Assembly (NCBI RefSeq): GCF_023091745.1
Contig: NC_068913.1
Span: forward strand, 33,176,501-33,240,500
Origin: Budorcas taxicolor
Lineage: Eukaryota > Chordata > Mammalia > Artiodactyla > Bovidae
DNA length: 64,000 bases
Direction: 5' to 3'
The position numbers were made by a program, and so were the translations under genes. The first letter of the stretch is position 1. Each line of letters opens with the position of its first letter. Of the stretch, positions 21,882 to 33,918 are shown in pieces. Under the pieces are notes generated by a model, which made no database searches, was not told where the DNA came from, and saw only the letters and a list, made by a program, of their open reading frames with translations.

Positions 21882-22123
21882 CCCTGGAGCACAGCTGAGG
21901 GGCTGGGGCAGGGAAGCACCTGCATCTCTTCGGGCATATCCGCCGGGCCAGGCTTGCAGGCCCTCGACCTCTGAGCGCACTTTCCATGGACGTTTTCCAG
22001 CTCTGAGGAAGCCGGCGGTGACCCAGCTTCCCAGCTGAAATCCAAGCTCCCAGCGGCTACCCTCTTTAAACTCCCAGCCTGAGCTGCATTTTCACTGGGG
22101 TTGATGAAACTGAATAGCTGCAG
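21882..22123 (+). other. Candidate first exon of an unknown transcript
   Basis: The interval runs from about 30 bases after the TATA box to CAG|GTAAAA at 22121-22129, a good donor-type sequence. It is about 240 bases and GC-rich at the start. Its only ATG in good view (21987) opens a seven-codon frame, so it would be 5' UTR or non-coding. No repeat was noticed in it. Purely a pattern-based proposal. Confidence 0.3.
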
Positions 22124-22456
22124 GTAAAATAAGGAAGGAGCAAAGAAAGGAGAGGAGACTCTTCAAAGGGGAAGCACGAAACAATGCCTCATCAGCCAGG
22201 CCTCTTTCCCCCCATGAAGAAGTGGAAACTGGACAGTTGAGAGGTGTTTTTTTTTTTTAAGTCACTATTTTTCTCTTTTTTTCTTTTTTATTTATAAAAC
22301 ATGACTAAGAGATCTCTTCTGGGCATTTTAAATAAATCAGAAGACAAGTCACAAAACCGCTAATGGCCATTTGTGGGGTTTTCACTCAAAATGAGATGGA
22401 ATTTAACTGCCAGGTTGTGTATGATAAGAGGCAGAGGTTAAAAATCCACTGGATGA
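22124..22456. other. No recognised feature
   Basis: Contains T-rich tracts (22247-22290). Confidence 0.5.
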
Positions 22457-22625
22457 CTGTTCTCACACTTCAGTGAGCTGAAGAATCACCTGGAACACTT
22501 GGTTAAAAGACAGATTCCCTAGTGCCCAGCCCCCAAGACTGATCCTGCATTTGAGTCTGCTTTTGAGTTCCTAAGTAATTCTGAACTGAAATACTCTGGG
22601 TGGGAGCTACACTTTGAGAAACAAT
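22457..22625 (+). repeat. MER5-type hAT-Charlie MITE
   Basis: 'cacacttcagtgagctgaag' then 'aatcacctggaacacttgg' and a terminal 'ctacactttgagaaacaatg' give the two complementary ends and body of a MER5-type element of about 170 bases. Confidence 0.75.
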
Positions 22626-22632
22626 GCCCCGA

Positions 22633-22802
22633 GACAGTAGTTCACAAAGAGAGGGCCCCAACCTGCAGCAGCACCAGGAAGCTGACTAAAAATGCAGATG
22701 CTCAGGCCAACTCCAGGCTTAAAGGATCAGAAACTCTGGAGGCAGGGCCCAGAAATCTGTTTGAACAAAGCCCCAGGTGATTCTGAAAGTTGAGAAATAC
22801 TG
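22633..22802 (+). repeat. Second MER5-type MITE, adjacent
   Basis: 'agcagcaccaggaagctgac', 'aaaaatgcagatgctcagg', 'gatcagaaactctggaggca', 'cccaggtgattctgaaagtt' and 'gagaaatactg' are in family order. It lies seven bases beyond the first copy, apparently two elements side by side. Confidence 0.72.
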
Positions 22803-23009
22803 CTCTAAGAGCTCTCTTACAAGTCAGGAGTGTGAACCCTGGAACAGCGGTGATTTTTAACATGCAGCCTAGATTGAGAACTGCCACTTTGGGTCTATGG
22901 GAGGATAAACACTAACATTACCTCCACAGCCCCTGTTTTTTGAGTGTCCACCTTTCTGAGCCAGGGTCAGAGTTAATGGTGTGAAGGGGAAAGAAGGCTT
23001 TGTTTCAGA
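22803..23009. other. No recognised feature
   Basis: Short unique-looking spacer. Confidence 0.4.
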
Positions 23010-23125
23010 CAGACACGGACTCATGTCGCGGTGCTGAATTTAACTCCCCCGAACCTCGATGTTTTCACCTGTGAAATGGAAGGGATGACACCCAACCTAC
23101 AGTGATGCCGTGAGAAACAGCGAGA
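23010..23125 (+). repeat. MIR SINE relic
   Basis: Sense MIR: 'cctcgatgttttcacctgtg' (23055-23074), 'aaatggaagggatgac', then 'gatgccgtgagaaac'. Partial. Confidence 0.65.
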
Positions 23126-24085
23126 AGAGATCTGGGAAAAGTGTGTGTCTGGCTCACTGCAAGACCTGGATCCTCCTCTCTGTTTCTCTGCAATCATGAC
23201 TTCCCTTAGTTTAACTGGGGTCTGGAATAAGATCTTAATCTTTATAGAAATATGGCTTGAGGGTTTACTCTCTACAGAGCACCAAAAAAATCATTTTAAA
23301 ATTCATCACTCCCATTGGTGTAAATGTATGAAGAGCTCAGTGAACAGTCCTGATTTTAAAAGCTGGTGATGCCAGCGTAGAAGCAGCTGTAATGCCACTT
23401 AACCTGATTGGACTCTGCAGCCACAGGCACGTCCCTTTACTCACCAATGTTTCAGTAAGAGACAAAATCTTATGGTTTTATTATTAGGTACTCGGCACAG
23501 GCATTTAGATTCCTCAGTTGATCTCCACTGTTGACAAAATGCCAGATGAACCACCACTAGTTTCAGAGATCCATAAGAAATCATCTTGAGTGTGTGCACG
23601 TGTGGGTGTGCATGTGCACACGCTGCTCAGTTTGTAATCCAGTTGGTTGGAACGCCAGCCAGTACTGTACACTCCCCCAAGACAGCAGATTCAGGAAACA
23701 CTCTGGCATGAAGCTATGGTGTCTGTGTTTTACATTTTATATGGAAATACTTGACAGTGACCACTTCCATAGATTCTATAGATGAACTAGCTGCAATGTG
23801 TCTCCCCCTGAGGCAAGGATGAAAACACATGCTATATGTAGCAGGAAGCTTACAAGAACTGCAGCTATAGAAGTGAAGGGGGAGTACGTCCATGTGTGAC
23901 CATCAAATGTTCCACATCCTTGCCTTAGGATGGAATGTCCGTGATGTGATCAGGACCCGGGGCAGTGTGCAGCCGTAAATGACAACTAGCTTCGTTCACG
24001 GTAAACTGACAGGCAACCCTTAGGGCAGGAAGAGGTGGATATACCAGGGTTCACTTCCAACTGATATTTCAGCATTAGCTTCAAC
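23126..24085. other. No recognised feature
   Basis: Includes a short GT-rich tract (about 23590-23625). No convincing frames. Confidence 0.5.
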
Positions 24086-24250
24086 ATGTACTGATGGCTT
24101 ACCATGTGCAAAGCACATTTACATGCACGCTTTCATCTAAGGCTCACAGTTATCACCATTCACTTTTTACACACAAGGAAACTGAGGTGCAAAGACTTGA
24201 AGGCATTTGATAAACATGCAACCAGTTACTAGCAAACCATTACATCAACC
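24086..24250 (-). repeat. MIR SINE relic
   Basis: Antisense MIR: 'cttaccatgtgcaaagcac', 'cacaaggaaactgaggtgc' (24172-24190), then a decayed 'ggcatttgataaacatgcaa'. Confidence 0.8.
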
Positions 24251-26950
24251 CACATCTTCTTTCTCTAAGATGTTTTGTTCCATTAAGCCACAGGTGTTTC
24301 CCTCCAAAAGATAAAATGAATATTCCAACTGTCACTCATTTGGAATTTCTAAATCCACTGCACAGATGAAAAAATAAACACAAGACATTTAGGGAAATGC
24401 ATTACAAGTCATTCAGTCAGTCGCAGGTCATTCTAAAACAAAGGCAAAGGAGAGACTTGGGCTGGCTCCTGATCTGGGCCCCCATCTCAGGGCCTTTGGC
24501 CTTTTCCATATGTACATTTCCCCAAGTGGGGAAGCTGAAAAACAGCCTGAACAGAGAAATACAGAATGTTGTTCCTGTTTATCCTAGGAGGGACTTCTGT
24601 CCTTCAGCTGCTGATTCCCGTATTCATTCACCCAGTCTTCCTTCATCCATGTTTTATTAAAAGTGAGGCACATATGTTTACTCATGTATCTCCTCACACA
24701 ATTCTGGAAAACTGCATACTCTCTTGAACTTTACAAAAATGAAATCCAGGTTCTCATCTCTCTCTTATATATATATATATATATATGCTCATATATTTTT
24801 CTCTACTAACTTATAAAGTTTCTTTCTTGCCTAAATTGTTGCAAAGAATGTAATTCTAGCGTGTAGGCAATATTGACAGTCTAGAACAAAAAATTGTTGA
24901 ATGCTTTTTTATATGTATCCAAACAATTATAGATACCATAGCAATATTTACCATCATCCAAAATTTTTAAACACATGAATGACCTTTTAACAGTAGGAAC
25001 ACTTAATGTTCTTTTCCCTCCTTAAAGTCACATTTCCATTCCATTTCTCCAATTTGACCCTTCATAATGTGTTTCATGCTTGAAACTCTCTTATTAATTA
25101 TCCTTGCATTATTCTATGTAACAAGAGTAAGATACAAAGCAAAGTGATTTCTTAATTTCCTGTAATCTTAAGGCTTTAGATGTTAAAAAATTTTTCTTCT
25201 GGATTGAGTTATTGCTAAAATTAATAGAACAAAATTCATCAAAACAGCATAAGTATATTACAACTCTAGACAATGCACTGTAAAATCAGGGAGAAATAAG
25301 AAGTATGCATTTTTAAAGTTCAAGGTGAGCTGGGAAAAAGAACCCTTCCCATGGGATCTTCCCTGCAGGCATGTTCTCAGGCTGATCTTGTTAGGAAAGC
25401 ATATATACAGGGAAGTCTAGGATCTGGAAATTAATTCCCTGAGATACTCAATGTAATATATTCCAGCTGGAAGGCCACTTCTGTAGGAGCGCAGAGGCTC
25501 CATAAGGAGTTCTGAGGGGTACATGCAAGCAACGCTGCGCAAGTCATCAGGGGCAGCAAGTAAAAGACCTGTTAACTAGGCAGGAGAGAACTGCAAAGTG
25601 TAACCGAGGTAGACATTCAGAAGGCAGCGGCCATCCCTCAGGCTGAGGGAAAAGTCAGTGAGGCAATGTGACACTGAGAGGAGGGTCCCGCAGGACTGGG
25701 ACACACACCCTCCCAGACTGAGCACAGCCGCTGTCGTGAAGAACCAGGTGCTACAGGTGCTCAGGGCAGGGCCCTGAGAGCCACTGCCACCGCGGGGAAC
25801 ACTCGCCAGGACCCTCTGCACACCAGCTTCCGTGCGACTGCACCGGAAACAGCCTGTGGAGCAGAAGCAGCCCTTTCTTTCCCTTCGACTTTGCAGCGCC
25901 CTCTATTGCTTCAGTGTAAGACTGAGCCGGCTGGCAAATGAGAAACATAAGGAGCTGAGTCCAGGTGCAGGATGACAAAACAGGACAAAAAGGATGCGTG
26001 TGGAGCTGAAAGGCGATTAATTAACAACTGGTACAAGCGTCACGAGAAAACTGCAGTTAAGGAGTGACATGAGTTCAGAGAAAAGGGAAATGACCTTTAA
26101 TCTGCCCTCTCCTCAAATCAATAGATGGATAGACTCTAGCTGGATTCTGAGCTAGCAACTTTCGTCTCACTCTATCTGCAGGTTTTAGCTGAGAGCAACC
26201 AGAAGCTACGTGCATAGCTACCTTGCAGTGACGCCCAGGGCTGAGATGCTTGCCCCAAGCTCACAAACTCTTGACTTTGCTTCTGTGTATGTGTGTGTGC
26301 AAAGCAAGCTGGCTCTCTCACATGTGCAGGAAGCACAAGCAAGAGTCTCCAGGGGCGAATGATGTGTCTGTCTTTGTGGCAGCTGCTCATCCTGACACCA
26401 GTCCTTGGAGATTGCTTTTACTGCTGAGCTTTTTCTCCTTTGATTTCTGCCCGAGAAGAGGAGGAAGCCAGGGAGCTGGGGATCATCTATTTTAATTTCT
26501 CCTATTTCTGCTCTTTGTTTTGAAGTGAAATGATTTCATACAGCCCCCAGCTGGCACCAAGTTCTCCTTTTCACCAACTCCCCTACCGTCTTTATTACTG
26601 CAGTCGAGATGTTAAAAAAAACTGTGCCAGTGCCAACTAACTGTGACAGGGTTTTATTTCAAAATCATTCTCTGTTGCTTTACTTGTTTGAAACTCCCTG
26701 CCACATCCTATAAAATACTCCATTATTCATCCCCAATACCTTTAGAAAGAAACCCTCTGAGAGGCCACACATGGGCAGGAAGGGCACTGGCTGGGAATAG
26801 AAGGCTGAGGTATTCCCATTTCTACCACTAACTGACTGTGTACACAAGGAAAATCACTTGGTTCCTCATCATGTCCCTTGGCGTTATCCCTGAACGCTGC
26901 AAAGCATGGGGCCATAGTTACAGCTATTAGCCTCATATATATAAAAGAGA
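24251..26950. other. Long low-repeat stretch, no gene recognised
   Basis: Contains an (AT)n microsatellite at 24766-24786 and unique-looking sequence. Short open frames (up to 87 codons) have no recognisable domains. The GC-richer interval 25590-25900 and the CpG-poor remainder show no promoter or exon signature I can defend. Confidence 0.45.
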
Positions 26951-26971
26951 GGGGAGTTTGGGGGAGAATGG

Positions 26972-27183
26972 TGGTGGTTTAGTTGCTAAGTCGTGTCTGA
27001 CTCTTGCAACCCCTTGGACTGTAGCCCGCCAGACTCCTCTGTCCATAGGCTTCTCCAGGCAAGAGTACTGGAGAGGGTTGCCATTTCCTCCTCCAGGGGA
27101 TCTTCCCGACCCAGGGATCGAACCTGCGCCTCCTATGTGGCAGGTGCCTCCTTTACCAACTGAGCCAGCAAGGAAGCCCCGGC
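26972..27183 (-). mobile_element. Bov-tA SINE with 21-base target duplication
   Basis: Antisense SINE (body 'ttgctaagtcgtgtctgact', head 'gagccagcaaggaagcccc'). Identical 21-base G-rich flanks at 26951-26971 and 27184-27204 are the target-site duplication. Their perfect identity implies a fairly young insertion. Confidence 0.95.
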
Positions 27184-27227
27184 GGGGAGTTTGGGGGAGA
27201 ATGGATACATACATGTCTATGACTTAG

Positions 27228-27290
27228 TCCCCGGGCTGTGCACCTGAAACGATCACAGTGTTCTTAATCACTTTAACGCCAATATAAATT
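27228..27290 (+). mobile_element. L1 3' end fragment
   Basis: 'ctgtgcacctgaaacgatca' followed by 'gttcttaatcactttaacgc' and 'caatataaattcaa' matches the terminal 3' UTR of ruminant L1. Confidence 0.65.
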
Positions 27291-27399
27291 CAACAGTTTC
27301 AAGACAACAGTAACAGCAAGACTCAACAACAGGACAGGGCCGCTCCCAAGCACTCGGGGGCACCCAGCCCTCCCCCGCCCCGTATGTTAATACTCATGT

Positions 27400-27540
27400 G
27401 CTTTGTGTCTGTCCCCTTCTCAAGGGTAAGTTCCACGAAAGCAGGAATCAAGCATTCTCACTCGTCTACATAAGCCGAGGGCTAGCCCAGGAACTGGTGT
27501 GCCCTCTGCACTCAAGAAACATTTCTTGAATGTCTTGACT
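27400..27540 (+). repeat. L2 LINE 3' end relic
   Basis: 'taagttccacgaaagcagga' (27426-27445), 'gaactggtgtgccctctgca' and 'aagaaacatttcttgaatg' match the L2 terminal order of cagggac, cctggcac and aataaatgtttgttgaatg. Confidence 0.65.
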
Positions 27541-27954
27541 GAATCATAGCAATCATCTATTCCAGATGTGGGATGAGACACAAACTAGGTTCTTACTTTT
27601 GTCCACTTATAACTGACGTCAGGGCTGATGGTGGTTAATAAGGAGAAAGATGGGAACCTAGGAGACAGGTCTGATTCCCTAAAGCATGAAAAATGGAAAA
27701 TGGGAAGCTCCAGACCAGTCCTCTGGAGATGAGAACTGTCAGAGCAGGAAACAGTCTGGTTTAGACCAAAACAAGACTGGAAGGGACCTGATGATGTAAC
27801 GCCAGAGGGATGGCTGGGAGAGACAGTTTCGGGGCCAGTCGGGAACCCCTCAGCAGACCCCACTGGCCAACCCCAGCTTCATGTTAGGCCTGCAAGAGGA
27901 GACTTAAATCATACCAGTGCCCCGGCCCCACCAAAGAGCAGTGGATTTAGAACG
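27541..27954. other. No recognised feature
   Basis: A 92-codon minus-strand frame (27585-27863) shows nothing recognisable. Confidence 0.45.
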
Positions 27955-28030
27955 CAGGTGGAGAAGGCATCCATGTGCTTTTAAAAAAAGTATCCCAGGT
28001 GATTCTGTCATGCGATGAAGCTGGAGAACA
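27955..28030 (+). repeat. Possible MER5-type fragment
   Basis: 'aaaaaaagtatcccaggtga' and 'ttctgtcatgcgatgaagct' resemble the second half of a MER5-type MITE. Short and weak. Confidence 0.4.
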
Positions 28031-28875
28031 CCCACTCCAGAGCAAAGTGAGACTGGAGGGCCTATCTCCAACCTTGACCCCGCAGTCTGTCAAGAAAAGG
28101 CTGATTTCCCTTGTGTGCCCTGAAGGTGCCACACCCTGTTGTAAAGACTTCTTCGCAATGACAAAGTTGAGGCCAGAGCATGGAGGGCCTGGAATGTCAA
28201 GGTGAGAAGAGCAGATGCTTTACAGCGGGCGGGGTGCACCAAGCACAACTCTGCAGACTAGGAAGCTGGTTCCTGGTGAGTGGCTTCACCAGCGAGTCAG
28301 CCTCTACTCTGAAAGCCCACGATGGATTACATTATTGGCAAGATCCAAAGTAAGTATTAGTTATTTCTGAATATGAGTTTTCTTCATATACATCTCACTA
28401 ATGCCAGCTTGCATTAGTAACTCACATTTTCCATGTGAGTGCAACTGGCATTTGTTGGCAGGGCTTAGGCTGAGTACAGAGAACAAGCAAACTGATGGGA
28501 AAATTTTAAAAATCTGAGGTTCAGAAAGTGCAAAGTCAACTGCAAGGTCCAGCCTGTCTATATAATGACAGTATTAGAAAAAGCAAGTGCATGAGGTTAG
28601 CAAGCATTGTAATTAGCAGCGACGCCCTACACTGTAATTCACAGGTTTTGTGGCACAAACAGCCAGCTGGAGAAACCAGCTCTCTAGGCATTTCCCATCC
28701 TGACCAAACTCTCTCCCAGCCAACCTTCACAGCTCATGTCCAACGAGTCCAGATGAGCTGCTTCAATAAGTTGTTTGGATAAGGCTCACTGCTAAGAACA
28801 GTAGACAATATAATCCAGCTGAAGGAGAACAAAACAAAACAAAACACTTATTTTGGCAAAGGAAAGCTACTCTTA
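28031..28875. other. No recognised feature
   Basis: A short (AAAAC)n tract lies at 28829-28847. No convincing coding signal. Confidence 0.45.
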
Positions 28876-29115
28876 CTCATTCCATAAACACGGATCAGGT
28901 AACAACCGTGTGCCAGGCACTGTGCTGGGCACCAAAAACAGAGGAAAACCTGTGATCCCTGTCTCCATGGAGATGAGTCTGAGGAAGAAACAGATGTAGA
29001 AAGGGAAAAGTATGTCAGTGTGCAAAAGGGCAGTGACAGAGAAATGCACAGTGTGTCATGAGTGTGACCAGCAGGCTGCAATCAGAGAAGGCTTCCTGGA
29101 AGAGCTGCTATTCAA
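28876..29115 (+). repeat. L2 LINE relic, first part
   Basis: 'gtgtgccaggcactgtgctg' (28908-28927), 'ggcaccaaaaacagaggaa', 'ctccatggagatgagtctga' and 'cagagaaggcttcctggaag' (29082-29101) follow the L2 3' region in order. It probably belongs with 29355-29610. Confidence 0.75.
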
Positions 29116-29354
29116 GCAGACAGGTGGAGCCAAGGGTGGGCCGAGGACGCTCACACTGGCTTGCAAAGCCAATTACACATATTTCTTCCCAGTTCTGCAC
29201 TTAGTGACCCAATTGGCAACCTGAAATCAGCAATGGTTTGAGTATTCACACCTCGGAAATCAGCAAGCTCTGCAAACCACATTCTTTTCCTCCTGGAGAG
29301 ATGGTGGTTAAATCTTTCCCAACAACCTCCTGGGTAGAACATACTCAGGATGGA
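29116..29354. other. Unassigned segment between two L2 parts
   Basis: Either decayed L2 or a later insertion I cannot identify. Confidence 0.3.
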
Positions 29355-29610
29355 GGGATGCACATTTCAGGAAAAGTACACACCATACAGGCAAAGGCCT
29401 GGAGGTCAGGAAAAAAAAAAAAAGCAGAGGGGAATACATGACTTTAATTTTTATAGGCTATAAAGTGCACAGCTGTAACAGCAGGAGATAAGACAAAAAG
29501 GAAGGCAAGGGCTACGTTACGGAAGGCATCAGAAGCTGTGCAAAGTTTCTACTTTACCCAGTAGGAGGTGGTAGGCAAAGAAGTTTTAAGGTAGGGTATA
29601 ACAGGCTAGT
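29355..29610 (+). repeat. L2 LINE relic, second part
   Basis: 'caggcaaaggcctggaggtc' (29388-29407), then 'agtttctactttacccagta' and 'gaggtggtaggcaaag' continue the L2 order after the 28876 piece. An A13-type run sits at 29411-29423. Confidence 0.6.
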
Positions 29611-29895
29611 ATTCTGGAAGCACCCTACTTATAACCACTGAAGCTTCTCCTTGATAATTATTAACATCTTATACAGCATGAATTGAGATTTGAAGAAAAT
29701 TTGCTGCTAAAACCACCCTCAAAGCCAAAAATAAAATTAAAAAGCAAAATGAGTTTTTAAAAAATACAGAAGTTTTGCTTTAGCACTCATGATATCATAA
29801 TTTGGTATCATGGTAGCATAATTTGGTTCAAGCAAGTGGTCCTATGGCAGGGATAGCAGTTTAGGTCGAATCAGATGATAAAAACCATACAGTGT
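29611..29895. other. No recognised feature
   Basis: AT-rich, with a short internal near-duplication of 'gatatcataatttggtatca' type sequence around 29790-29825. Confidence 0.45.
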
Positions 29896-30154
29896 GACTT
29901 CCCTGGAGGCCCATGGTTGAGAATCCGCCTGCCAAGGCAGGGGACACGAGTTTGATCCCTGGTCTGGGAAGATTCCACATGCCATGGAGCAGCTAAGCCT
30001 GTGCACCACAGCTACGGAGCCTGCGTGCCGTGGAGCCCACACTCTGCACCAAGAGAAGCCACGGCAATGAGGAGCTCGCACACCACCCTGGAGAGTAGCC
30101 CCTGCCTGCCACAGCTGGAGAAAAGCCCCAGTGCAGCCAAACACAAAGAAAGAA
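29896..30154 (+). mobile_element. CHR-2-type tRNA-derived SINE
   Basis: Sense artiodactyl SINE: 'gacttccctggaggcccatg' head, 'gtttgatccctggtctggga' (29950-29969) promoter box B, then a body of repeated 'gccatggagcagctaag' type units, ending 'gtgcagccaaacacaaagaa'. Nearly full length. Confidence 0.92.
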
Positions 30155-31245
30155 GTTTTTTAAAGGCACAGTGGGTTAAACAGGAGTTTAAAGAACTATG
30201 AAGAAAGACTGGAAGATACAAGGAAACTCCCTATGGTGCCCTAGGGCTGAAGGGGAGTACCCACAGAAGAACAAACTGGGAGGGGTTCACTCATGAGAGA
30301 AGTGGGGTTTGCAAGGGAGTTTGCTGCAGAGCTGGTCTGAGTTGCCCAGCAATAATTATAATATGCCACCCTCTGGGGAGCAGGCTGGGGGAACAGACCC
30401 GCAGAACTTGTGGCTGAGGCATGCAGTGGGTGTCCAGGGTTGTCAGGGTCAGTGGGAGGCACTGGTTTTCATAAGAGACAGCAGCAGAAAAGTGATCGCC
30501 AGGCCAAGGCTGCAAGGGTGCAGAAGGACCAGGTTCTGGGCCAGACGCTGGGACAGGTTCTGGCAGGTGACCTCACCCACCGCCCCGGCCCACCCGGGAG
30601 CCACAGGAGACCCTCCTCCTCCCGAGAGCCCCTCTGGCCTCCTCTACTGAGTAAGCCTTATGCTGTAAGGTCACTTATTTTTTAAATTGTTATTTCACTC
30701 TCTCTATATATGCGTGTGTATATTATAAAAAATATACTTTTACCTATTTTATTGCTCACTTTAAAGGAGAAATACTTAAAGGAATCCCATTATTTTTCAG
30801 ACAGCATGTTGAAGGGTGTGTTTGTGGCTAAGGGACAATAAAAGGAGGTGACACAGGCCCAATGTTCCAGAGGGAACTAAAAACTGTGGTCATTCTCTTG
30901 GCTGTTTTAGCTTCATGGCCCAAAGAAGCAAGCAGTGCCAGGCTCTTTAGGCAGCCCTAGACGTTGAGGAACTGCTTGCCACTCATTCTGGGTGTCACCT
31001 TGGGGCCCTTGGCTAAGGCGCAGCTCTAAGGAGGCTCAGCTCTGCGTCCACTGGGCTCACACCCTGGGCAGCCCCACCCACTCACAGCACTGTCTAGGAT
31101 GCTCACATTTCCTGCAGTTCCAGACTCCTGGGTCACACCACACGCTCCATTTTCTACCATCTCTCTTTGGGCAGAGAAGAAAACCATGTTGCTGTGGCTG
31201 CTTAATTTTCTTGATGGTGCAAACAGGCTCCTGTTTTGAGAGACC
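30155..31245. other. No recognised feature
   Basis: Chance frames of 73-115 codons on both strands at 30290-30690 and 30990-31340. No recognisable domain or splice structure. Confidence 0.45.
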
Positions 31246-31432
31246 ATGGTTAAGAGTCCAGGTCCCAGGATCAGACATGCCCCAGTCTCAATACTTAGTC
31301 ATGTATCAAGCCTGGAAACCTCAGTTGTCCCATCCATAAAACAGGGATAAAGAGCACCGATCATACAGTTATTAAAGGCATGAAATGAGATCATCTGTAT
31401 AAAGCACAGTAAATACTTGGTAACAGCTATTA
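31246..31432 (+). repeat. MIR SINE relic
   Basis: Sense MIR nearly throughout: 'agagtccaggtcccaggatc', 'aaacctcagttgtcccatcc' (31317-31336), 'ataaaacagggataaagagc', 'gaaatgagatcatctgtata' and 'aagcacagtaaatacttgg'. Confidence 0.85.
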
Positions 31433-32164
31433 CGCTGCACAGAGAGCCAAAACTCAAACTCCCGAGAAATGGCCAACTGTGCCTTGTCTTCCTCAAAATG
31501 CTAAAAATTTAATAGTCGTTATACTCGTTTTGATTTTGACTATCGTCAGTATCCAAGTAAAAAAGAAATGAGTTTTGCTGAAAAGTTTTTTACTCTCCTG
31601 GATTCACTCCCAGAGTGGAAAATGTTTGAGGACTTGCCTGTGATTTTTTTTTTTTCCTCGTTTTAATACAGTTGATGGTATTGTTCATTATCCACTTGAG
31701 ATGGTATTAGAATAAATTAATATTAAAATATTTAAATTTAGAACAATGCATTTGAAATGCCATTAGGAAGATTTATCACCTGCAATGAGAACTCAGTGCT
31801 CCATTAGCTACAGGCCCCTCTCCAGCAAGCCCAGAGCCCTCTGGCACAGATCGCTATCTGGCACCTCTCTCCCCGTCCCTGTTCCCTGATGCCGTGTGGA
31901 CATCTGTTCTTGGGTTCACTGAGGGTTTGATCCACTGACTCGCTTTGGACTTCAGACACCTGTATCCTTCTGAGTGCTCTTTAATGTCATCTGCTTAGAT
32001 GCCAATTAACACGAGGAAGGGCAAAATTCACTTGTTTCACCAAGTGCTCAAGATAACACAAAATGTACTTCAGAAAAGTGAAATGAGAAAGAGTGCTCAT
32101 TTCCTACTAGGAGAACAGAGCTTCGAAAGGGGATTCCACCAAATCTGTGAGGCTGTAGGTATGG
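31433..32164. other. No recognised feature
   Basis: Includes a T-run at about 31646-31658. No sizeable frames. Confidence 0.5.
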
Positions 32165-32395
32165 CTATTAAAGGCCCACACTCTGGAGTCCAGCTGCCTG
32201 GGTTCAGATCCCAGCCCTGCCACTCACTAGCCTGCAGAGCTCCAGCAGTACCTTTCTGAGCCTCGATTACCTTATCTGAAACATGGGGATGATATCAACA
32301 CTGCCCTCGCAGGGGTGCCCTAAGGAGTTCACAAGTTAATAAATATAGACGGCTTCAAACACCTGGCACCAGGATAAGGCTATGGAGTATTTGCT
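32165..32395 (+). repeat. MIR SINE, well preserved
   Basis: Sense MIR: 'actctggagtccagctgcct' (32179-32198), 'gggttcagatcccagccctg', 'agcctcgattaccttatctg', 'aaacatggggatgat' and a decayed end near 32395. Confidence 0.9.
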
Positions 32396-33194
32396 GTTAT
32401 TACTTGGTCTTTGAAAAAGACATAAGAGGAAATATAATAACAGGTTCTTCCAATCTAGTAAGCACCTGCCAGCATTCCAGAAGACGCTTACTTGTAAGAT
32501 CCCTTCCCTTGGCTTGGATTTGTCTCCCTTTGCTGATTTTATTCAAAAGAATAATTATTCTTTTAAGTGGAAAGCCCTGAGGAAGTCAGTTTGAGGGGAA
32601 ACTTGTCAGGAAATTCCCAAGAAATCTGCTGGAGGAAAAAGAGCAGTACCTTCATCGGCTGAAAAGCCAGCCAGCCTTGAACTCGCGCACTGCATTCCGT
32701 GCCGCGGCTTGGTCACATGCTGGTCCGCGGTCTGAAGCCTGTTCCCTGGGCAAAAGTGGATCCAGCCAAGCACTTGAGTTTTGTGCACCACTTAAAAATA
32801 TATATATATTCGACTTCAACACAAATTGTACTTAAAACAAATACCTAACAGAAACATCCCTCCAGATCACCTGAGAACCTCTGAATTTTTTCTCCCTTTT
32901 CTTCATGGATATTTGAACATTTCTTTGGCAGAGCGCTCTGATCCTTTTGGACCCATGCTGAGGTCTGAGAATAGGCAGCCTCTAAACAGAGCCCCCCAAA
33001 CATCAGATACAGAGTTTTTAGTATAAATATGTTCCAGGTAGTACTGGGGACATATTTATACTAAAAAATATTTATTTACATGAAATTTAATTTAATTTAA
33101 ATTAAAAATTTTAACTGGGTGTTCTATATTGCCTGCTAAACTCAAATTTTGAGTCTAGGTACTTTATTTTAAAAATCTGACAATACAAAGCACT
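32396..33194. other. No recognised feature
   Basis: A small CpG cluster (32691-32732) lies in otherwise CpG-poor DNA. Not enough to call a promoter. Confidence 0.45.
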
Positions 33195-33345
33195 GGCAAA
33201 GATCCAAATCAATTGGAAGTCTCATATGCTGCTGGTAGAAATAGCAAAATGGTAGAGTCATTTTGGAAAATCATTTGGCAGCTTCTTAAAAGTTAACATA
33301 CACCCACCATATGACACCACCTACAATATCATCTACCAAAAGATT
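33195..33345 (+). mobile_element. L1M ORF2-end relic
   Basis: 'ctcatatgctgctggtagaa' (33221-33240), 'catttggcagcttcttaaaa' (33272-33291) and 'caccatatgacaccacctac' follow the ancient L1 ORF2 terminus. Confidence 0.65.
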
Positions 33346-33382
33346 TGGAAATGTTTAGATTGGACACTGTGAAGCTAAAGTC

Positions 33383-33413
33383 CACGCACACACACACGCA
33401 CACACACACGCAC
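33383..33413. repeat. (CA)n microsatellite
   Basis: Interrupted CA tract with CG interruptions. Confidence 0.9.
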
Positions 33414-33918
33414 TATACTCTAGATGATAAACCTGTTTGTCACAAAGCCTAGCATTAGGAATTTCAAAACTGTTTGTATACTTAGAGGAAAAACTAGGTA
33501 TATATGTTGCAAATAATTATAGCTAATTTCTCAATTTTGGGGGAAAAATTACAAATAAAGAAAGGAAGAAGGTTAGAATGAATCCTCAGGTGACAGATTG
33601 GAGTCAGAAGTATCGATATTGACTTATGTCTTACAAGATACACATACACAGGCAGATTCGATACAGAAACAAAAATAGGGGCGTGTATATGCATGAACTA
33701 GTTAGTATACACACATGTATAGATTGCCTACTTCTCTCTCCTGAGACAGGCCAGAAGCTAATTAGTACACCTCCCGCCCAGACGTTGTTTCTAATAACAT
33801 TCTCCAATGAAAGGAACCAAGGCTCCTTGGAGAACTGGCTGAAGCTAGGGTTGGAGCAATAAATAAAGAAAGATGAGCCTGGAGTACGCTGTGGTGCCAG
33901 AAAGGAAGCGCTATTCTT
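33414..33918. other. No recognised feature
   Basis: AT-rich unique-looking sequence. Confidence 0.45.

Noticed and set aside
21444..21980. 178-codon minus-strand frame
   Set aside because: GC-rich chance frame overlapped by a 169-codon plus-strand frame. No known domain.
32691..32732. CpG island or promoter
   Set aside because: Only about 40 bases and a handful of CpGs, with no TATA box, start site or exon signal nearby.
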